A DNA stretch of 64,000 bases from Patagioenas fasciata (GCF_037038585.1 NC_092526.1:6224001-6288000), one strand, 5' to 3'. Positions 34,250 through 47,215 are shown, numbered from the stretch's first letter. Numbers and translations: made by a program. Notes: generated by a model from the letters alone, not told the origin.

Positions 34250-35009
34250 GTAAGGATTTTGTACTTTTTAATTATTTGTTAGTCATTTGGGGGGGACAGA
34301 GTTCATGTGTATTTTAAACTGAGATGATCTTGTTTACATTTACTTTTGAAAGTGGGTTAGAGTGATAGAGGGCTATTATTAGAAAGAGTCTCCAAAATAG
34401 AATGGAAGCAAGGTTAAAATAAACAACTTCTAAGGTGATGAAGGTCATAGTGATAACCAAGCATGCTTACAGCACCTAGTGTTTATTGTCCATTAGAGGA
34501 CTTTCACCTTTTTTTTCATAAAGAAATTATAAACCTCTGAAGATTCTTACTTCCTACTACTACTACAAAAAAAAAAATCAAGTGATTTAAAGAATATTCA
34601 CAACATTCTCCAATAAATGGAATATATGAAATTAACCATAAAAGAAGAAAAAGCTTTAAAATAAGAATCTGTTCCTCTAAGGAGAGAAATGCATACACCA
34701 TATATCAGACCAACATTACAGATTAGTACATTACATGTATAATAATACACAGCTATACAGTCTCTGGGAATAAAAAGTTCATGAGTAATTTTTCTACTAC
34801 TGTACACATTAAATGTAAGGCTTGTTTCACTCTAGCATAGAATTTGAAGAGGACATAGATTTTACATATGCAGCTTATTTACACAGCTTTATTAATCTCC
34901 TTCAGGAGCACACTGAAACTCATGTTAGACATTATTCAACTAGTAAAAACAGAGTTAATAAAAAAAACCTGAGCAAAGCAGTGGGAGCAGTGCTGTGATT
35001 ACAGAAAAA
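34250..35009. other. Unique AT-rich DNA, nothing recognised
   Basis: Follows the candidate exon and would be intronic if that exon is real. Contains short A and T runs. Confidence 0.5.
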
Positions 35010-35290
35010 GCTCTGGCGAAGTCTGTGGAGGGACTCCCCCTTTAATGGAAATGCATTGCAATATTTTACAAAATTTAATTCCAGCACAGTTCCAACTGGT
35101 CTTAAAAGTGATCGTCAGCCAGCGCTCATTAGCTCTATGAAGTCAAAACAATTGAAAGCACTCGTCATTTGAATAGCAAAGGGTCACCCAGAAAGGTTTT
35201 CAGCACTAAACACAAGGCAAATGACCTTATCGCCTTTATCTTCAAACAATGCCTTTAATTTCTGAAACCTTTTGAAGGGTTGCCAGTTTT
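35010..35290. promoter_or_regulatory. Motif-dense stretch, candidate conserved noncoding element
   Basis: Contains TTTAATGGAAATGCATTGCA (octamer/POU-like ATGCATT), several TAAT cores, GATCGTCAGCCAGCGCTCAT, AAAACAATTGAAAGCACTCG (SOX-like ACAAT) and GACCTTATCGCCTTTATC (GATA-like on the reverse strand). The mix of retained CpGs and developmental transcription-factor cores in AT-rich DNA suggests an enhancer. The call rests on motif content only. Confidence 0.28.
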
Positions 35291-37142
35291 ATGGAGTGTA
35301 GCAGCTACTTATCTGATAGAACAAGCTTTTCATCAAGGGGAAATGATCTTTTAACTCCTAGTAACTAAGTAACAGTATTTTCCCCCGTATTTTTGTTACT
35401 GAAGGTAATATGTATAGACATACTTATTAAACTGGGAACACAAAACAAGAATTAAGAAATAGCTTGCTGTCTCTCAGGTGATGCAGAAGGATTCATAAGG
35501 CTTGTCGTTTCTTTTCCATAGTGTGAACTTGGAAGTAAATGAAACTGCTCAAAAAAGTTTGCATTCTGACAGATTGTGTTGTGACATTACAAGGATATTA
35601 ACAGAGCCATATGCTGTTTACTTTTGTACTCTGAGTATAACAAACCCACTAATCCCATAAGAATTTAACCGTGAATAAGGAACGTCTGACCAAACAGCTT
35701 TTTACAGATGCCTCATCAAGAAGTAGATGAAAAAGGCCTTTAAAAACCAAGGAAGAACTTTGTCATGTTCTGCATGTTTATTGTAGGGAACGAAGCTCCC
35801 AGTGATGGAGGATATTCTCATTATTTTGGGTTTTTACATCATTTCCTGTGACTGAGAAACATGACAGGGTTACCAATAACATATTTATCTACTTTCTGGT
35901 AGAGGATTAAGTAAAGAATCAGGGAGAAAAGCAACTCAGTGAATCATAGATGTGGGAGGAATGACAACGCAGAGCATGTCAGACTTTTCTCAGATGAAGT
36001 TCTGTAAATAAGTCAATCAAAAGAAAAAGACAAGAGCATTTTTACAGAGTCATTTTAGAGATAAGTATCTTAAACCAGATAGTTGCTTGTAACATCGTCA
36101 GCAAGATGGAATTGCTCCCCGTCCCCTCTGGAGCCTTTTCATAACATACAATTGAAAAAGTTTTTACTTTGGATATGAGCTTTCTGCAAAGCATCAGCTG
36201 CCCTCAAAGCTCATGAAATCTGCAGAAGATTCACTGCAAGGTGTTACACACACAGTAAAATCAGATACAATTAATTGTTTGCAAGTTCACTCCTGTGGAT
36301 TTTCCCAACTCTGAAACACGTAAGAAAAAGTTTTAACATATCCTGAGGTGAAGAAAGAGAAGAAGAGAGAGGATGGTGTCGGGGGAGAGTTAGGAGCCTA
36401 CAGTGAGAAAAGACAATGCAATCTCAAATCATCCAAATGGGCTGATTTAAGAATGTAGCTGAGAATAGTCTAGCATGGCAAAAATTATTCAGCATGTCTT
36501 GCAATGTTATGAACCTTGTTCCTGCTTCACCTAGAAGAATGAAATTGAAATCAGAGTATGTAATCCCCTTTGTGTGCTACCCACAAGCAACCCATGATGT
36601 CACTTGTGAACTTCTGCTGTAAAACCTGAATGCCCATGGACTTTCCATGCTTGAAGCAAAAATATACTGGAACTGAGAAAACGTTTCCCCATGAGTCTTT
36701 CAAAATGAATAACTCAAACTATTCAGGGGCTTTCCCACCTACTTCATGCACCTACTGCAGGTGCCAAAACCCCCACCCCTTGGTCAGAGCTCAAACGTGC
36801 CATACAGGTCCCCTGCAACCCCCTGGAGCTCCAGGGCCCCTGCAGTCCCTGGGTCCCTGAGCACAGGAGGGTCCCAACACCCCCAGGGAAGCCCCAGGTA
36901 TCTGGCTGGAAACAGCTTGAAGGGATCAGGCTCTCAGCCCACGAGTGGGTTTGGTCAGGGACATTCCTGTGACTTCAGAAATTACACTGGGATTACTCTG
37001 GCTCCATCTTCACTCTGTGGAAGGCACAACAGACATTTATAGCACCGTGTAAACAAAAATACCCTGCTGACTGCCTTCCTGCACAAGTAAACCCAAGGCT
37101 CCCTGGCCATGGCAAACAAGCAGTAATTACCACCAAAGGTAG
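35291..37142. other. Unique DNA with a GC-rich block, no supportable gene
   Basis: At about 36750-36960 the sequence turns sharply C-rich (CAAAACCCCCACCCC, GGAGCTCCAGGGCCCC, CAACACCCCCAGGGAAGCCC). Two plus-strand frames of 76 and 98 codons overlap it in different registers, which argues for composition rather than coding. The block could be part of an unrecognised repeat. Confidence 0.45.
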
Positions 37143-37251
37143 AAGAATCACAGAATCGGCTGGGTTGGAAAAGACCTCAGAGATCATCAAGTCCAACCCT
37201 TGGTCCAACTCCAGTCCATTTACTAGATCATGGCACTAAGTGCCATGTCCA
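37143..37251 (-). mobile_element. CR1 LINE 3' fragment
   Basis: AGAATCACAGAATCGGCTGG, GTTGGAAAAGACCTCAGAGA, TCATCAAGTCCAACCC and ATCATGGCACTAAGTGCCAT follow the antisense 3' end of a CR1 subfamily common in modern birds. The left edge preserves two decayed copies of the terminal octamer. Only about 110 bp remain. Confidence 0.92.
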
Positions 37252-38119
37252 AGAACAACCTTTACCTCATGTTTCTCCCCAATATAATTTTTAATTATCA
37301 AAAGCTGTTTACAGGTTAACATCTTATTTCCCTCTTACATAAGTTTTTGTCAAGATCAAGTATCTCTAGTAGCCTCATTGTCTGGAATTAATCTAGTTTG
37401 TATTGTTCCAGCTAAGAGAGAAATCTGATTTTATATGATTATGTGCAGTCAAAGCAAAGCTAGTAGCTTCGTAAAAATCATTTTTACAATGATTTGTTTG
37501 CTGGTAACTGTTTTGTTCCTCTCCTTTTAATCTGAAAGACAACAGGGTTATGTTCACTGCAGGAATAGTTCTTTCATAAGAAGGCAAAACCAGGTGGCTC
37601 TTGCACTGTGGGGTGACCTTGTAATGAATGTGTTTGTGACTCTTGAGCAGCACCAGGGTGTCACTATTGGAGTTTAGGACTTTGAAATTTGGTAAGGAAA
37701 TAATTTCTAGTTCACATATTTGTCTTCCAATCTTTTGATAAAAATTAGTAGTTGTTCTCAAAGCCCTACAGCCCTACAAAATATGTTTGGTGTGAGACGG
37801 CTGCCCTTCTACTGTAGCTTTCAAGATTTGTCTGTTTCCCATTAACCTGCCAAATGCGTATATGGTGTAAACTCCTTACTCTACACTGTGCTAAAACTGA
37901 GGATCATTTTATTACGCACTATTCATAACAATATAGGACATTCATGGCCAAAATGCTTCCTTTAATTGTCCAGTTCCTCAAAGTTATTTTGTCTCCAAAT
38001 GCCAAATCCGAAGAAGTATTGTACACATCTAACTTCCTTCGCAATCGATAGGAGCCGCAAGTAGTCAAGACAAATCAGCGCGTGTTCCTAAATTGACAAG
38101 ACAAATTGCTGCGGAGAGG
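37252..38119. other. Unique DNA, nothing recognised
   Basis: The minus-strand frame at 37393-37761 (122 codons) lacks any recognisable domain and is regarded as chance. Confidence 0.5.
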
Positions 38120-38245
38120 AAGCATCGTCATTCTGGTTTACAGATGGGATGGAGATGTCAAGTGGCTCAAGGTCATGCAGAAAATCTTTTGGTGGAGCTG
38201 AGATCTGTATCGAGGGCTCATGAGTCACAGCTCAGCCCTGGTAAC
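38120..38245 (-). repeat. Third ancient MIR/L2-like remnant
   Basis: GGTTTACAGATGGGATGGAG, ATGTCAAGTGGCTCAAGGTC, ATGCAGAAAATC and GGTGGAGCTGAGATCTGTAT follow the antisense MIR/L2 tail order (TTTTACAGATGGG...AAGTGACTTGCTCAAGGTCA...CAGAGC.GGGATT). It is diverged but easier to follow than the copy at 15660. Confidence 0.55.
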
Positions 38246-39224
38246 TGCAGCACAACGAAGCAAATATAGTAAATAGGAGTGTAATAAAGATGCTGAACCT
38301 TCCTCCATCTTCCTCATGAACTCTGAAGTCAAATGGCTACACACACAAACTCCAAGGGCACAAAGTATTGGTTTTGGTCCTCTAAAATGCTAAAACCCAC
38401 AACTTGAAATTTCACCCAAATCCCCTTTGATTTCACTTAGGAAAGGATCCAATAATTTAAAAATAAAAAAACCAAACAAAACACTCAATCAACTATATCA
38501 TACACATATAGTTCAAGAAAAGAAGGAAAAGTCTTTCCTGCACTAACTTCATTAGAGACAGAATTTCTTTTCCATTTTTTCCCTGCTTCTTCCTAGGCCA
38601 CTGTAGCCTAATAACACACTCCCAGTTTTAAAAATGGCTCCTTCATTCTAACATGTTTCTCCACTTTTTTTCGTGAACTAGACTTGTTGGTTCAAAAGGC
38701 TGAGAATATTGTGAGAAGCAGCATTTTGTTTATTTTGTCTACAAATTTGTTTCCTTGGACATTTGAGTTTTTATTCTGACTTTCTGGCTACTTTCCTCCT
38801 GGATTAAGGGTCTTTCTTGTCACCTCGCAGGTGGAGGTTTAGTGTTGGCCATTGCTGGTGCCCATTCCACTACAAGAACGGATATTGTGTTTAATGCTTC
38901 ATTGTCAGAACATACTGGTTGTTCAATGATTCATAAGTTTTCTTCGGAGTTGTGTATTTTACCTTCAGTTATGACCTTTATTAACTTCATTGTGGCAGCT
39001 GCACTATGTGTTTTATCCTAAGTAGAGATTATTTATGGTGAAATCTGATAAAAAATTGTGTTACTTTGAAGAATATTTTTCATCTGACTTTGAAACAGCA
39101 GTAAAACCATTGCACATGCCATTGTTTGTACAGCTTTTCTGGAAAGAGTTTTGTGTGTTAAGCTCTTAGGAGATTTACTTAATGAATGTATGTACTCATT
39201 TGCTTCTTTCTGACACATATTATT
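38246..39224. other. Unique DNA, nothing recognised
   Basis: AT-rich sequence with A and T runs. No repeat family or exon could be supported. Confidence 0.5.
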
Positions 39225-39590
39225 TTGATTATTCTGACGTCTATTACTTTGATTGCCGTGTTCACACTGCATGGCATCCACGGGGGCCGCGAGGGAATAT
39301 TCTACATATTGAAAGGAAAAAAAAAAATTGATTGCCTAATATAATTGAGGGATTGTAGTAGTCTGCTCTGCTCCTTTTGCTGGTTTTATATTAATTCATC
39401 GATCGAGAGCGAGTTTATCTCATTCCCCTATTTTGTTCGCAAAGCAGCTTCCACGAGCCGGATTGCAATTTATCTGCATAGCACAATAATGTAATTCATC
39501 TCCTGTGGTAGCTGGAGCATTTTACAACTCAGCCGTCCCTTGACAGCTTTGTGTGTTGACAGTTTCAGTAAATGGTCCCTCACGTAGTAT
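39225..39590. promoter_or_regulatory. Motif-dense stretch, candidate conserved noncoding element
   Basis: Notable are CpGs that survive in AT-rich DNA (CACGGGGGCCGCGAGG, TCATCGATCGAGAGCGAG, TTCGCAAAGCAGC, CACGAGCCGG). They are interleaved with GCAATTTATCTGCATAGCAC, ACAATAATGTAATTCATCTC, GTTGACAG and TTGACAGCTT (TALE-homeodomain-like TGACAG). The combination of POU/SOX/HOX-like cores and retained CpGs makes this the strongest enhancer-like stretch in the window by eye. No open frame accounts for it. Confidence 0.35.
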
Positions 39591-41760
39591 CTTGCTAATG
39601 CTTCATCAGCTCAGTAGCTCTTGTACTTCCCATGAACTGGTGGATACCCCAACTTTTCCTCCTCCTTACGTTAATAAGAAAAAGTAAAACATTTCCCATC
39701 CTGGACTCTTAAGTCTTATTTTCTCTGCATTTTTTTAAAGTCTGATTAACTTATATTTGGCTCAGAAGGCAAAATTCTACAGAAAAAGCCTAAAAGATGA
39801 TACAGGGACCAGAGAGTTCTTGGAAGTTCCCAAATTTAATAGCTCTGTGATGAGTTTCATGGTAAATGTGGAGCACGACTAGGGATCTGAACTAGATCAC
39901 TCCTTTACAGAAAGGAGCCAGTATTGGATCAGCTCCTGATTGCTTCTCATCTCAGTTTGAAATTGTATTTTGCTGATTTTTGACCCTCATGCAAACTTCT
40001 AATGGAATTTTAGCTCATTGATTTTCTACAGCCCTATATGAAGAACAAAGAGAGGGAAAACTCAGTCACTAGTTTATTTAATAGCTACGCTAACATTGTT
40101 ATGAATAACTTAATAATTAAAAGATGCTCTAGAATTAGCATTATTAGACCTCACTGTATCAGTCAGATATGTTATTTGTTGATTTGGTCCAGCTGCCAGA
40201 ACAGGCAGATTTTCAAATATCTTTCAGAGATTATTTTTAATAGGTTGCTTTGTCCCTTCCCTCCTATTATTTGCTTTATAATCAACTATGGGCATGCTGT
40301 AAAATTAGTTGACTGTGACTCAGCCTCCCTCAGTAACACAGCACAGATACTTTGATTCACTCAGGCTACCTTATCATTAGCTCTGTTCTCTTCTTAACAG
40401 AGCCATTTGGTCTGTTCTTTTATTAGATGTTAAGATTAGAGCTAGCAACAAAGACATAAACAGGGTGAAATCTAATTAATTCCTTGTTTCTCTTTTGCAA
40501 GAAATACAAGGAAAATGAAGAGGAGGCTGTTTCCTACCTCAATATGCTTGAAACCTATTCTTCAAGTGTTAAAATACATGGACATTTAATTTTCTCAATG
40601 TGTATAAAGCAGAGTAAAAATAAAGGTAAAAGAAAGCTATCTTTCTCCCTTAGCTAGCCAATAACCACCCCAGAAGGTGGGTTTTGCTCCAACATTCTTC
40701 TAAGTGCCAGCAGAACTCAACCACCCACACTCCATAACATTCCTGAAGTATTTAGGCTTTTTTTCTCCTATAATATCCTTTAAAAGTCTCACTTGTAGTT
40801 GTTGAACTTAAGAATCCTCTAGTTTCAAACAATTTTCTGTCCTTTGCCTGGACTACTTATTCCAATTGATCCTGTAGAATAAATCCCTAATAAACCACTA
40901 CAAACAGTGGCACTAGAAAAGCTGGAGTGGCCGGTAGCATTCCCAGTCTGGAGCACTCAGGCTTGAATGTAGAGAGTTTAAGTCTGACTTAATCCCTGTC
41001 CTTAGTGTGTGCTTGGGTGAGGGCATTAGGCTTAAAGATACTGATGTACTTCAGGATAGCTGGATTCAAGTCGCAGGCTGTGATCCCAGCACAAGCTATA
41101 TATCTCCCAGAGGAATTACCTCCAATTTTACGACTATTTTCTCCTCTTGACATGATTGCAATGCCTCGCAATACAACTAGCTTTGACATAAATCACAAGT
41201 CTACTACCCATCCCCGTTCCTGCACTTCTTCCTTTTTCATGTTTTCCCAATAACTGATATTTTAGTCATGAAAATCACCCACAGTTATTCCTGCTGCTTC
41301 ATAACATCTGTTATCCATTAACATTTCTCGTCCTGTTTGCTATTACTTATACTCCTTGCATGGGCGTGTAGACACTTTCTCTCACTAATACACTCCTGAC
41401 AATACTGTTCATCCACTGTTTCAAAACAACTCCATCTCCTCCCCGAGGCCTGAGCTTGCAGTCACCTCCTGAGAATACCAAGCATCCTCATTAAGTGCCA
41501 GCGGGACGCGAGGGGACCTGGTGAGCTGTGCCCAGGGACAGAAACACTCACCAGGTCAGAAACCTGTGCTGTAGGAGCTTCTTTACCACTCAGAAGAGCT
41601 GTCGGCAAAGACACTGAACAGCACTTGTGTATAAAATGATTAGCTGGAAAACAAGCTGTCTTCCAAAGCCTCATTTTTGTGGGGGTATTGGATTTTCTTT
41701 AAGACCCTTGAAGAAGACAACTTTATTTTGGCTTTTTTTTAAACCTGGTTTGCTGAGAAA
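39591..41760. other. Unique DNA without a supportable gene
   Basis: Short chance frames (for example plus 40038-40355 and 41005-41253). Nothing with splice support. Parts of 40640-41450 could be a very old LINE remnant but no motif order is firm enough to call. Confidence 0.45.
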
Positions 41761-41883
41761 CCACAGAATCACAGAGTGGTTGGGGTTGAAGGGACCTCTG
41801 GAGATCATCCAGTCCAACCCACCTGCTAAAGCAGGTTCACCAGAGCAGATCACACAGGAAGGTGTCCAGGTGGGTTTTGAAAT
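41761..41883 (-). mobile_element. CR1 LINE 3' fragment
   Basis: CCACAGAATCACAGAGTGGT at the left keeps the decayed octamer tail. Then GGGACCTCTGGAGATCATCC, AGTCCAACCCACCTGC and CACACAGGAAGGTGTCCAGG follow as in the 13425 copy, from which it differs at only a few positions over the shared 95 bp. It is truncated at about 120 bp. An 88-codon frame across it is CR1 noise. Confidence 0.95.
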
Positions 41884-44800
41884 CCTCCTCTGATAGTGAA
41901 GCACAGGCTTTCAGAAGAACCATTTGGTGAGGTTCTCAGATTTAAAAGTTTGCAGCTGGTCAGCACATGAGGATAAGGTACACCTTTGACAACCTTAACA
42001 TATATGAACACTTATGTTGCTTTTAATGTGGCTAAATTGAGTATCAAGCTAAAACATTGCAATACTCTAAAAAGTAGCACAGGTGGCCACGTGTACATAA
42101 GCATAGGAAATACCATTTTGGCCACTGCTGTTACTGCTTCGTGTAATTATTGCTCAAAGCAGTGCTGCAGAAACACAGCAAGACAAATTGCGGTGGTCAC
42201 AAAAAAATACACCATACAAATCCAACTATTAAGCAGGATTTTTGCCTCTGAATTCCAGAGGTTCACCCCTGCTACAGCAACCTCCGCACCGTGATTATCT
42301 GTGGAACAGTTCACCAAATACATGACTTCCCAAAGATAACCTACTTCGGATTGAGTAACTGCTGTTGATGCACGCAGGAAGGGTTTTTTCTGCCTAATTG
42401 CTTTAACAATTGAAAACAATTAAAAATTTACTTTTCCACTGAGACAAAACTGGGAAAAAACCCCAAGTGCTAACTGATAGCTTGATGTTTTGTTAATCGC
42501 TTCTGACAGGAAAGATGTCGTGTTTTAGGATACAGGAGCTGGATCAATCTCTTCTGTCACAGACAAGTGCCCTCAGAACTGGTCTATCGATTATGCCAGA
42601 GAGAATATCTTTAGATCTCTTATTTGAACTCTTTCACTTTCTATTAGTAATTAAATACCTCTTGGAATAAAGGTTTCAGTGTCAGTCTCCCATGTCTTTG
42701 TCCACTGTAAAGGTATAAATAACTGCTATGGACAGCATGGCCATTCATTCTGTGGCATACAGTGTATTTGCTATTTGTAAAAATTAGAAATAAAGCAATT
42801 CCGGTCCAGAGTTAGGTAGAGAGACTGATAATTCAATTGATTGATACATGGTTTTTTTGGTCAAAACTACACACCTAAGTGCATGAGCCTCCAAATACCT
42901 CCTTTCCTAACACAAAACCTGCAACAAAAAACCCCAGTACAGGGCTTCTCAAAACCTGCACATTTCTACAAAAAGTTTTATTAACAGAATATAAACAAAC
43001 CACTTAAAATTCCTGACCGGTTCTAACGCAAGCATACATTTTTTAGAAGAATGAACAAGTTAAATAAAAGGGGCAGTAAATTTCAATATTAGCAACAATA
43101 CTTGTTTGTGAGTCCCCAGCAATGCAGAAAGAAGTGATTTATGTTCATTTGTGCTTATGAAGCAATGTTCTAACTCACTGATTTTCAACTGTGTTGTTTT
43201 TTTCGTAAAGCGCCCTTTTCTGCAAAAAGCAAGCTATGGAGCATCCTGTATCCCTTACTGTTTTACGCCCAAGGGAAGGTATAAGGGGATTGGATATTTT
43301 ACACGGAGAAAACAAGATGAAGTAAACTTGATTTTTGCTTTACAAAAATCATGATTTTACTGCAGGCAAAGAAGTCCCTAATTCGGGAGGCTCTGCTGAG
43401 GGCCCTGGAGCTGGGGCAGGAGGTACCCACTGGCACACAGCTGACAGCTAAATGGGGGATACATCTGAGTAAATTCTGCATGAAGAGCTGGGGGCTGTTG
43501 TGTTATGTGTTACGTGAACTGAATTCTGATGTTTTAAGAGCCCTTACAGCTTAAATAATATTTCACCCTATAAGATATGCCTGAGAACACCCACTCTCTA
43601 ATATGAGAAGGTTCGAGGAGGTGTTTCCCCCATCCAGCTTTGGGGGAAAGGCTCCTCTGGGTCTTGCTCCATACCCATCTCTTATAACTTCTTCAAGGCC
43701 ATGAGATTATTCCTGCTCCTTAAAGCCACCTTCATTTCCTAAAGTGTTGTCTTGCACTAAAGTGCGCTGTTAAGCTGCTGCCATGTTTTTCCATTCTGGT
43801 AGAAATTATTGTTCTATATAGTTTGATTTTAAGAGTGCATTCTGGCATCCATTTGGGGAAAAGGCACTATATAAAAGCAAAATCAATACGGGGGACAGTT
43901 ATATTTCCTGAGCTTTTTCATTAGCTGTAAAATATATACATTCAAGAAAAGAGGGAGAAACAATCTCAGTTTTTCCTGGACTGATGGAGGACAAGACAAA
44001 ACACAGGATATTCATGAGTATACACTGGCAGGAGTATGAATGATGCAGCTTTGCTGGGCACAATATACAGACAAACACTCCTGCAAGACACTGATCTCTC
44101 CCGTGACAGGCACCAGGCCACTGGGAAAATACATAAATAAATATATTTTGGTAAATGAGGTGCCCCTTGACTTGTTCTCCATTTTCATTAAAGCCAAACT
44201 GATCACTGGCTGAATATTCACAGGAAAACTTTGCCTTTGCTCAGCACTAAGAATGAATAGAAGAGCAATAAAAGAGCACTGTGCCAAATTCTTCCTCAAA
44301 TTTCCACTGAACTCTACCCATGCAATCTTTGTTCTTTTCTCCCAAAATATTCTTTATACCTGAGCAGGCTTTCAGGCATCCTTGGATAAACCTCTCACCA
44401 CCTCATGCAATGTATTTTCTAAGATTTGCAAGCATAGAACTGGAACAAATTCTGATAAAAATGTAACCTATATTTATACAACAGACAAACTAAAATACAT
44501 TGCAGTGATTTTTTACCAAAACTAAATAGTTACTCCTTTGTGCAAGCCCAGCTGAAAAATTAAAATTCATACTGCTGCATAAGCCAGTATTCTAACACAG
44601 GTTTCTAAACCGCAAGAGCAAGTATCTTATTTTAGCTTAGCGTAAAACTTCAAACCACAGTGTCTTTTCAATATCAACACGCAATTATGTGAGTGAGAAA
44701 TTGCACACAAGCCTTTTTTTCGCTTTTTAACATGAGCCTTCTATAATGGCATTTTCATTAGTAGGAAATACCTGTCGTCTGTGGGAAAAATAATTTGTCT

Positions 44801-45911
44801 TGGTTTTTGAAAACTAAATTATCCCCTCTGAAAGATTAGCTGAAAAACACTCTATAAATTTATAAGCATTCCGGTTTAAGTACAAAGTTTTGCTTCTTTC
44901 TGGTGACCCCTAGTGATCTATACGGTGAGAGAGTTCAAGAGCGAACCCAGCAAGTTATTTATTCCCGAAACTCAGATAAGGCACCTGGAAGATTCTATCC
45001 ATGCCATTTTGCCACTAGCCCATAATTCAGGGAACTGGGATACAAAGGCCCAGAAAACCTGTCAGCGTGGGATTGTTCGTTTGAAACCCAAGTGAAGCTG
45101 CGAAGGAACATGCGACCTGACAAGCGACAGCATCAAAGAGCAGAAGAGCATTTATAGGACAGTCACTATGTAAAAATCAGCCTCTTGGGTTTAACGTAAC
45201 ACTTACACTATGTGATTACCATGAAGCTTTACATATATCTCCCCTATATTTTCCTTTTGCCTTATGCTCTCAGGTTTGTTGCTCATAGAGACTCCCATCC
45301 TGTTTTGGCTTCTCTGAGGGCTCCCAGGGAAGTAAGATAGCGAAGCAAATGTGGACTGGGCTGCAAAATTAGGGAAAAAAAACAGCCACTAAGTGGAATT
45401 TCAATTTCATTATCACAGATATCTGGCATACAGATCAAAACTTGCTTCCAACCCATCTCATGAAGATAAACCAGAAACATGTCTCTCTCCCTGTTTGCAT
45501 AACCACTTTGTTACATGACTGCGAGGCACAGCTTGTTGAACATGTAATTTCATCACAAGGGAGGTGCACACACCGCTGCCTTACGGGTAAGGCTCGGATT
45601 AAAAAGAACAAGCCTCCAGCTAGCACTGCCCTGCTTCTGCAACTACACGGTACATCTCATACAAATAAGAGATGTTCGTCCACCAGATTCATTCCTCTCG
45701 AGTTCAGGATTGTAAGATGAGCGATGGCAAGATGTTTTGGTGCCATTGTGCCATCCATCACTGTCCTACAGCCCTGCCTAGAACCCACCTCACCCCAGCA
45801 TCTGCTATTTCCAGCCTCCAGCTCCTGCTCAGTCTTCTCCTGGGCAGCAGTTGGAGCTTGGACATTTGGTCTCCCCCAGCACCCAGGGGGAAGAGGTAAG
45901 AAAGTATTCAC
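41884..45911. other. Unique DNA without a supportable gene
   Basis: Many short frames, none with a known motif. A donor-like GAGGTAAGA lies at about 45893-45901, immediately before the next CR1. The frame ending there has a Leu-rich stretch but no convincing acceptor or start. Confidence 0.45.
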
Positions 45912-46322
45912 AGTATGCTTGGGATTGGAACGGACCTGGAAAGATCATCCAGTCCAATCCCCCCGCTGGAGGAGGAACACCTATGTGAGGTCACACAGGA
46001 ACATGTCCAGGCGGGTTTGAATGTCTGCAGAGAAGGAGACTCCACAACCTCCCTGGGCAGCCTGGGCCAGGCTCTGGCACCCTTACTGAGAAGAAGCTTT
46101 TTCTCAAATTTAAGTGGAACCTCTTGTGTTCCAGTTTGCACCCATTACCCCTTGTCCTATCGTTGGTTGTCACCGAGAAGAGCCTGGCTCCATCATCGTG
46201 GCACTCACCCTTTATACATTTATAAACATTAATAAGGTCACCCCTCAGTCTCCTCCAAACTAGAGAGACCCAGCTCCCTCAGCCTTTCTTCATAAGGGAG
46301 GTGCTCCACTCCCTTAAGTATT
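45912..46322 (-). mobile_element. CR1 LINE 3' fragment, longest in the window
   Basis: About 410 bp follow the CR1 3' region in antisense: GATCATCCAGTCCAATCCCC, CAGGAACATGTCCAGGCGGG, GAGACTCCACAACCTCCCTG, CCATTACCCCTTGTCCTATC, TTTATAAACATTAATAAGGT, CCCAGCTCCCTCAGCCTTTC and TCATAAGGGAGGTGCTCCAC. It is more diverged than the 13425/41761 pair and belongs to another subfamily. Only the end of the reverse-transcriptase-distal and 3' untranslated part is present. Frames across it on both strands are not genes. Confidence 0.96.
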
Positions 46323-47215
46323 TCTTGCTTCACCTCTAATTGTAGCAACAAGGTAGAATTTTGCATTTTTATCAGCCACTTTTCAGTATCTTGCAAAAAC
46401 TGAGTTTTGGTTTGAAACCAAATAGAAGAACGCCTCTAATTTCTCACATAGGAATCTCACGTCGTGGACCCTCTAACACCTTGTTAAACTCATGGCTGTT
46501 GGTCCTGTCCATTATTTTCACTGCGAATATACCAGCGATACATAGAGTAGTTTGGCTCTTCTTTTGCATCATAACAGCTGCCCTCAAACACATTTTCGTT
46601 TTAAAAAACCTCATTGAGACCAGCCTTACGTGTCACAGATTCCTATTGCATATTTTTAATTGCTTCTCTCAAATCAAACTATTGGAAAAAACACATTCAC
46701 CATCTGAATATTTTGTTTGCTAATGTGAGGAAAGAAATTTCCCCTTCTGTTTTTATAGCAGAAAGATTTATCACAGCTTGCTAAATTCTAGAGTGATTAA
46801 GTCATGTTGAAGACATAACTAAACCAGCTGCTTGATTTCTGGCTTCTGAAGTTTTATACTTGGTTCAAGAACACGTTTTGATTTTGAATGTGATAATATT
46901 TCTTCACTATAATAGAAATATTGCTCTCCTTCCACAACCGGTCATAATGAAGTCAATAAAATATGCGCAGAAGAGATGCAAGCAGCATTTGGCTCAATAT
47001 AAAGATTGATAATGTAACCACCTTAAAAATATGCTTTTTATCATCATAAGTCTCTTCTGGCTTTTTATAGTTTTCATTGAGCAAAACAATCCATCATACT
47101 TGAACTTCATGCACGTTCCTGAAGCCAACAGTTAGTACAAGTCAATTTTTAATTATGATATTTCTATAAAACCTACAATTTATTTCCTGATTTTGTAAAA
47201 TACGTTAAACAGTAA
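46323..47215. other. Unique AT-rich DNA, nothing recognised
   Basis: The plus frame 46361-46723 (120 codons) has no recognisable domain and no splice support. Confidence 0.5.

Noticed and set aside
45672..45899. Leu-rich frame ending at GAGGTAAGA, resembling a second signal peptide
   Set aside because: The hydrophobic run sits far from any plausible start and lies against a CR1 insertion; no acceptor or Kozak context.
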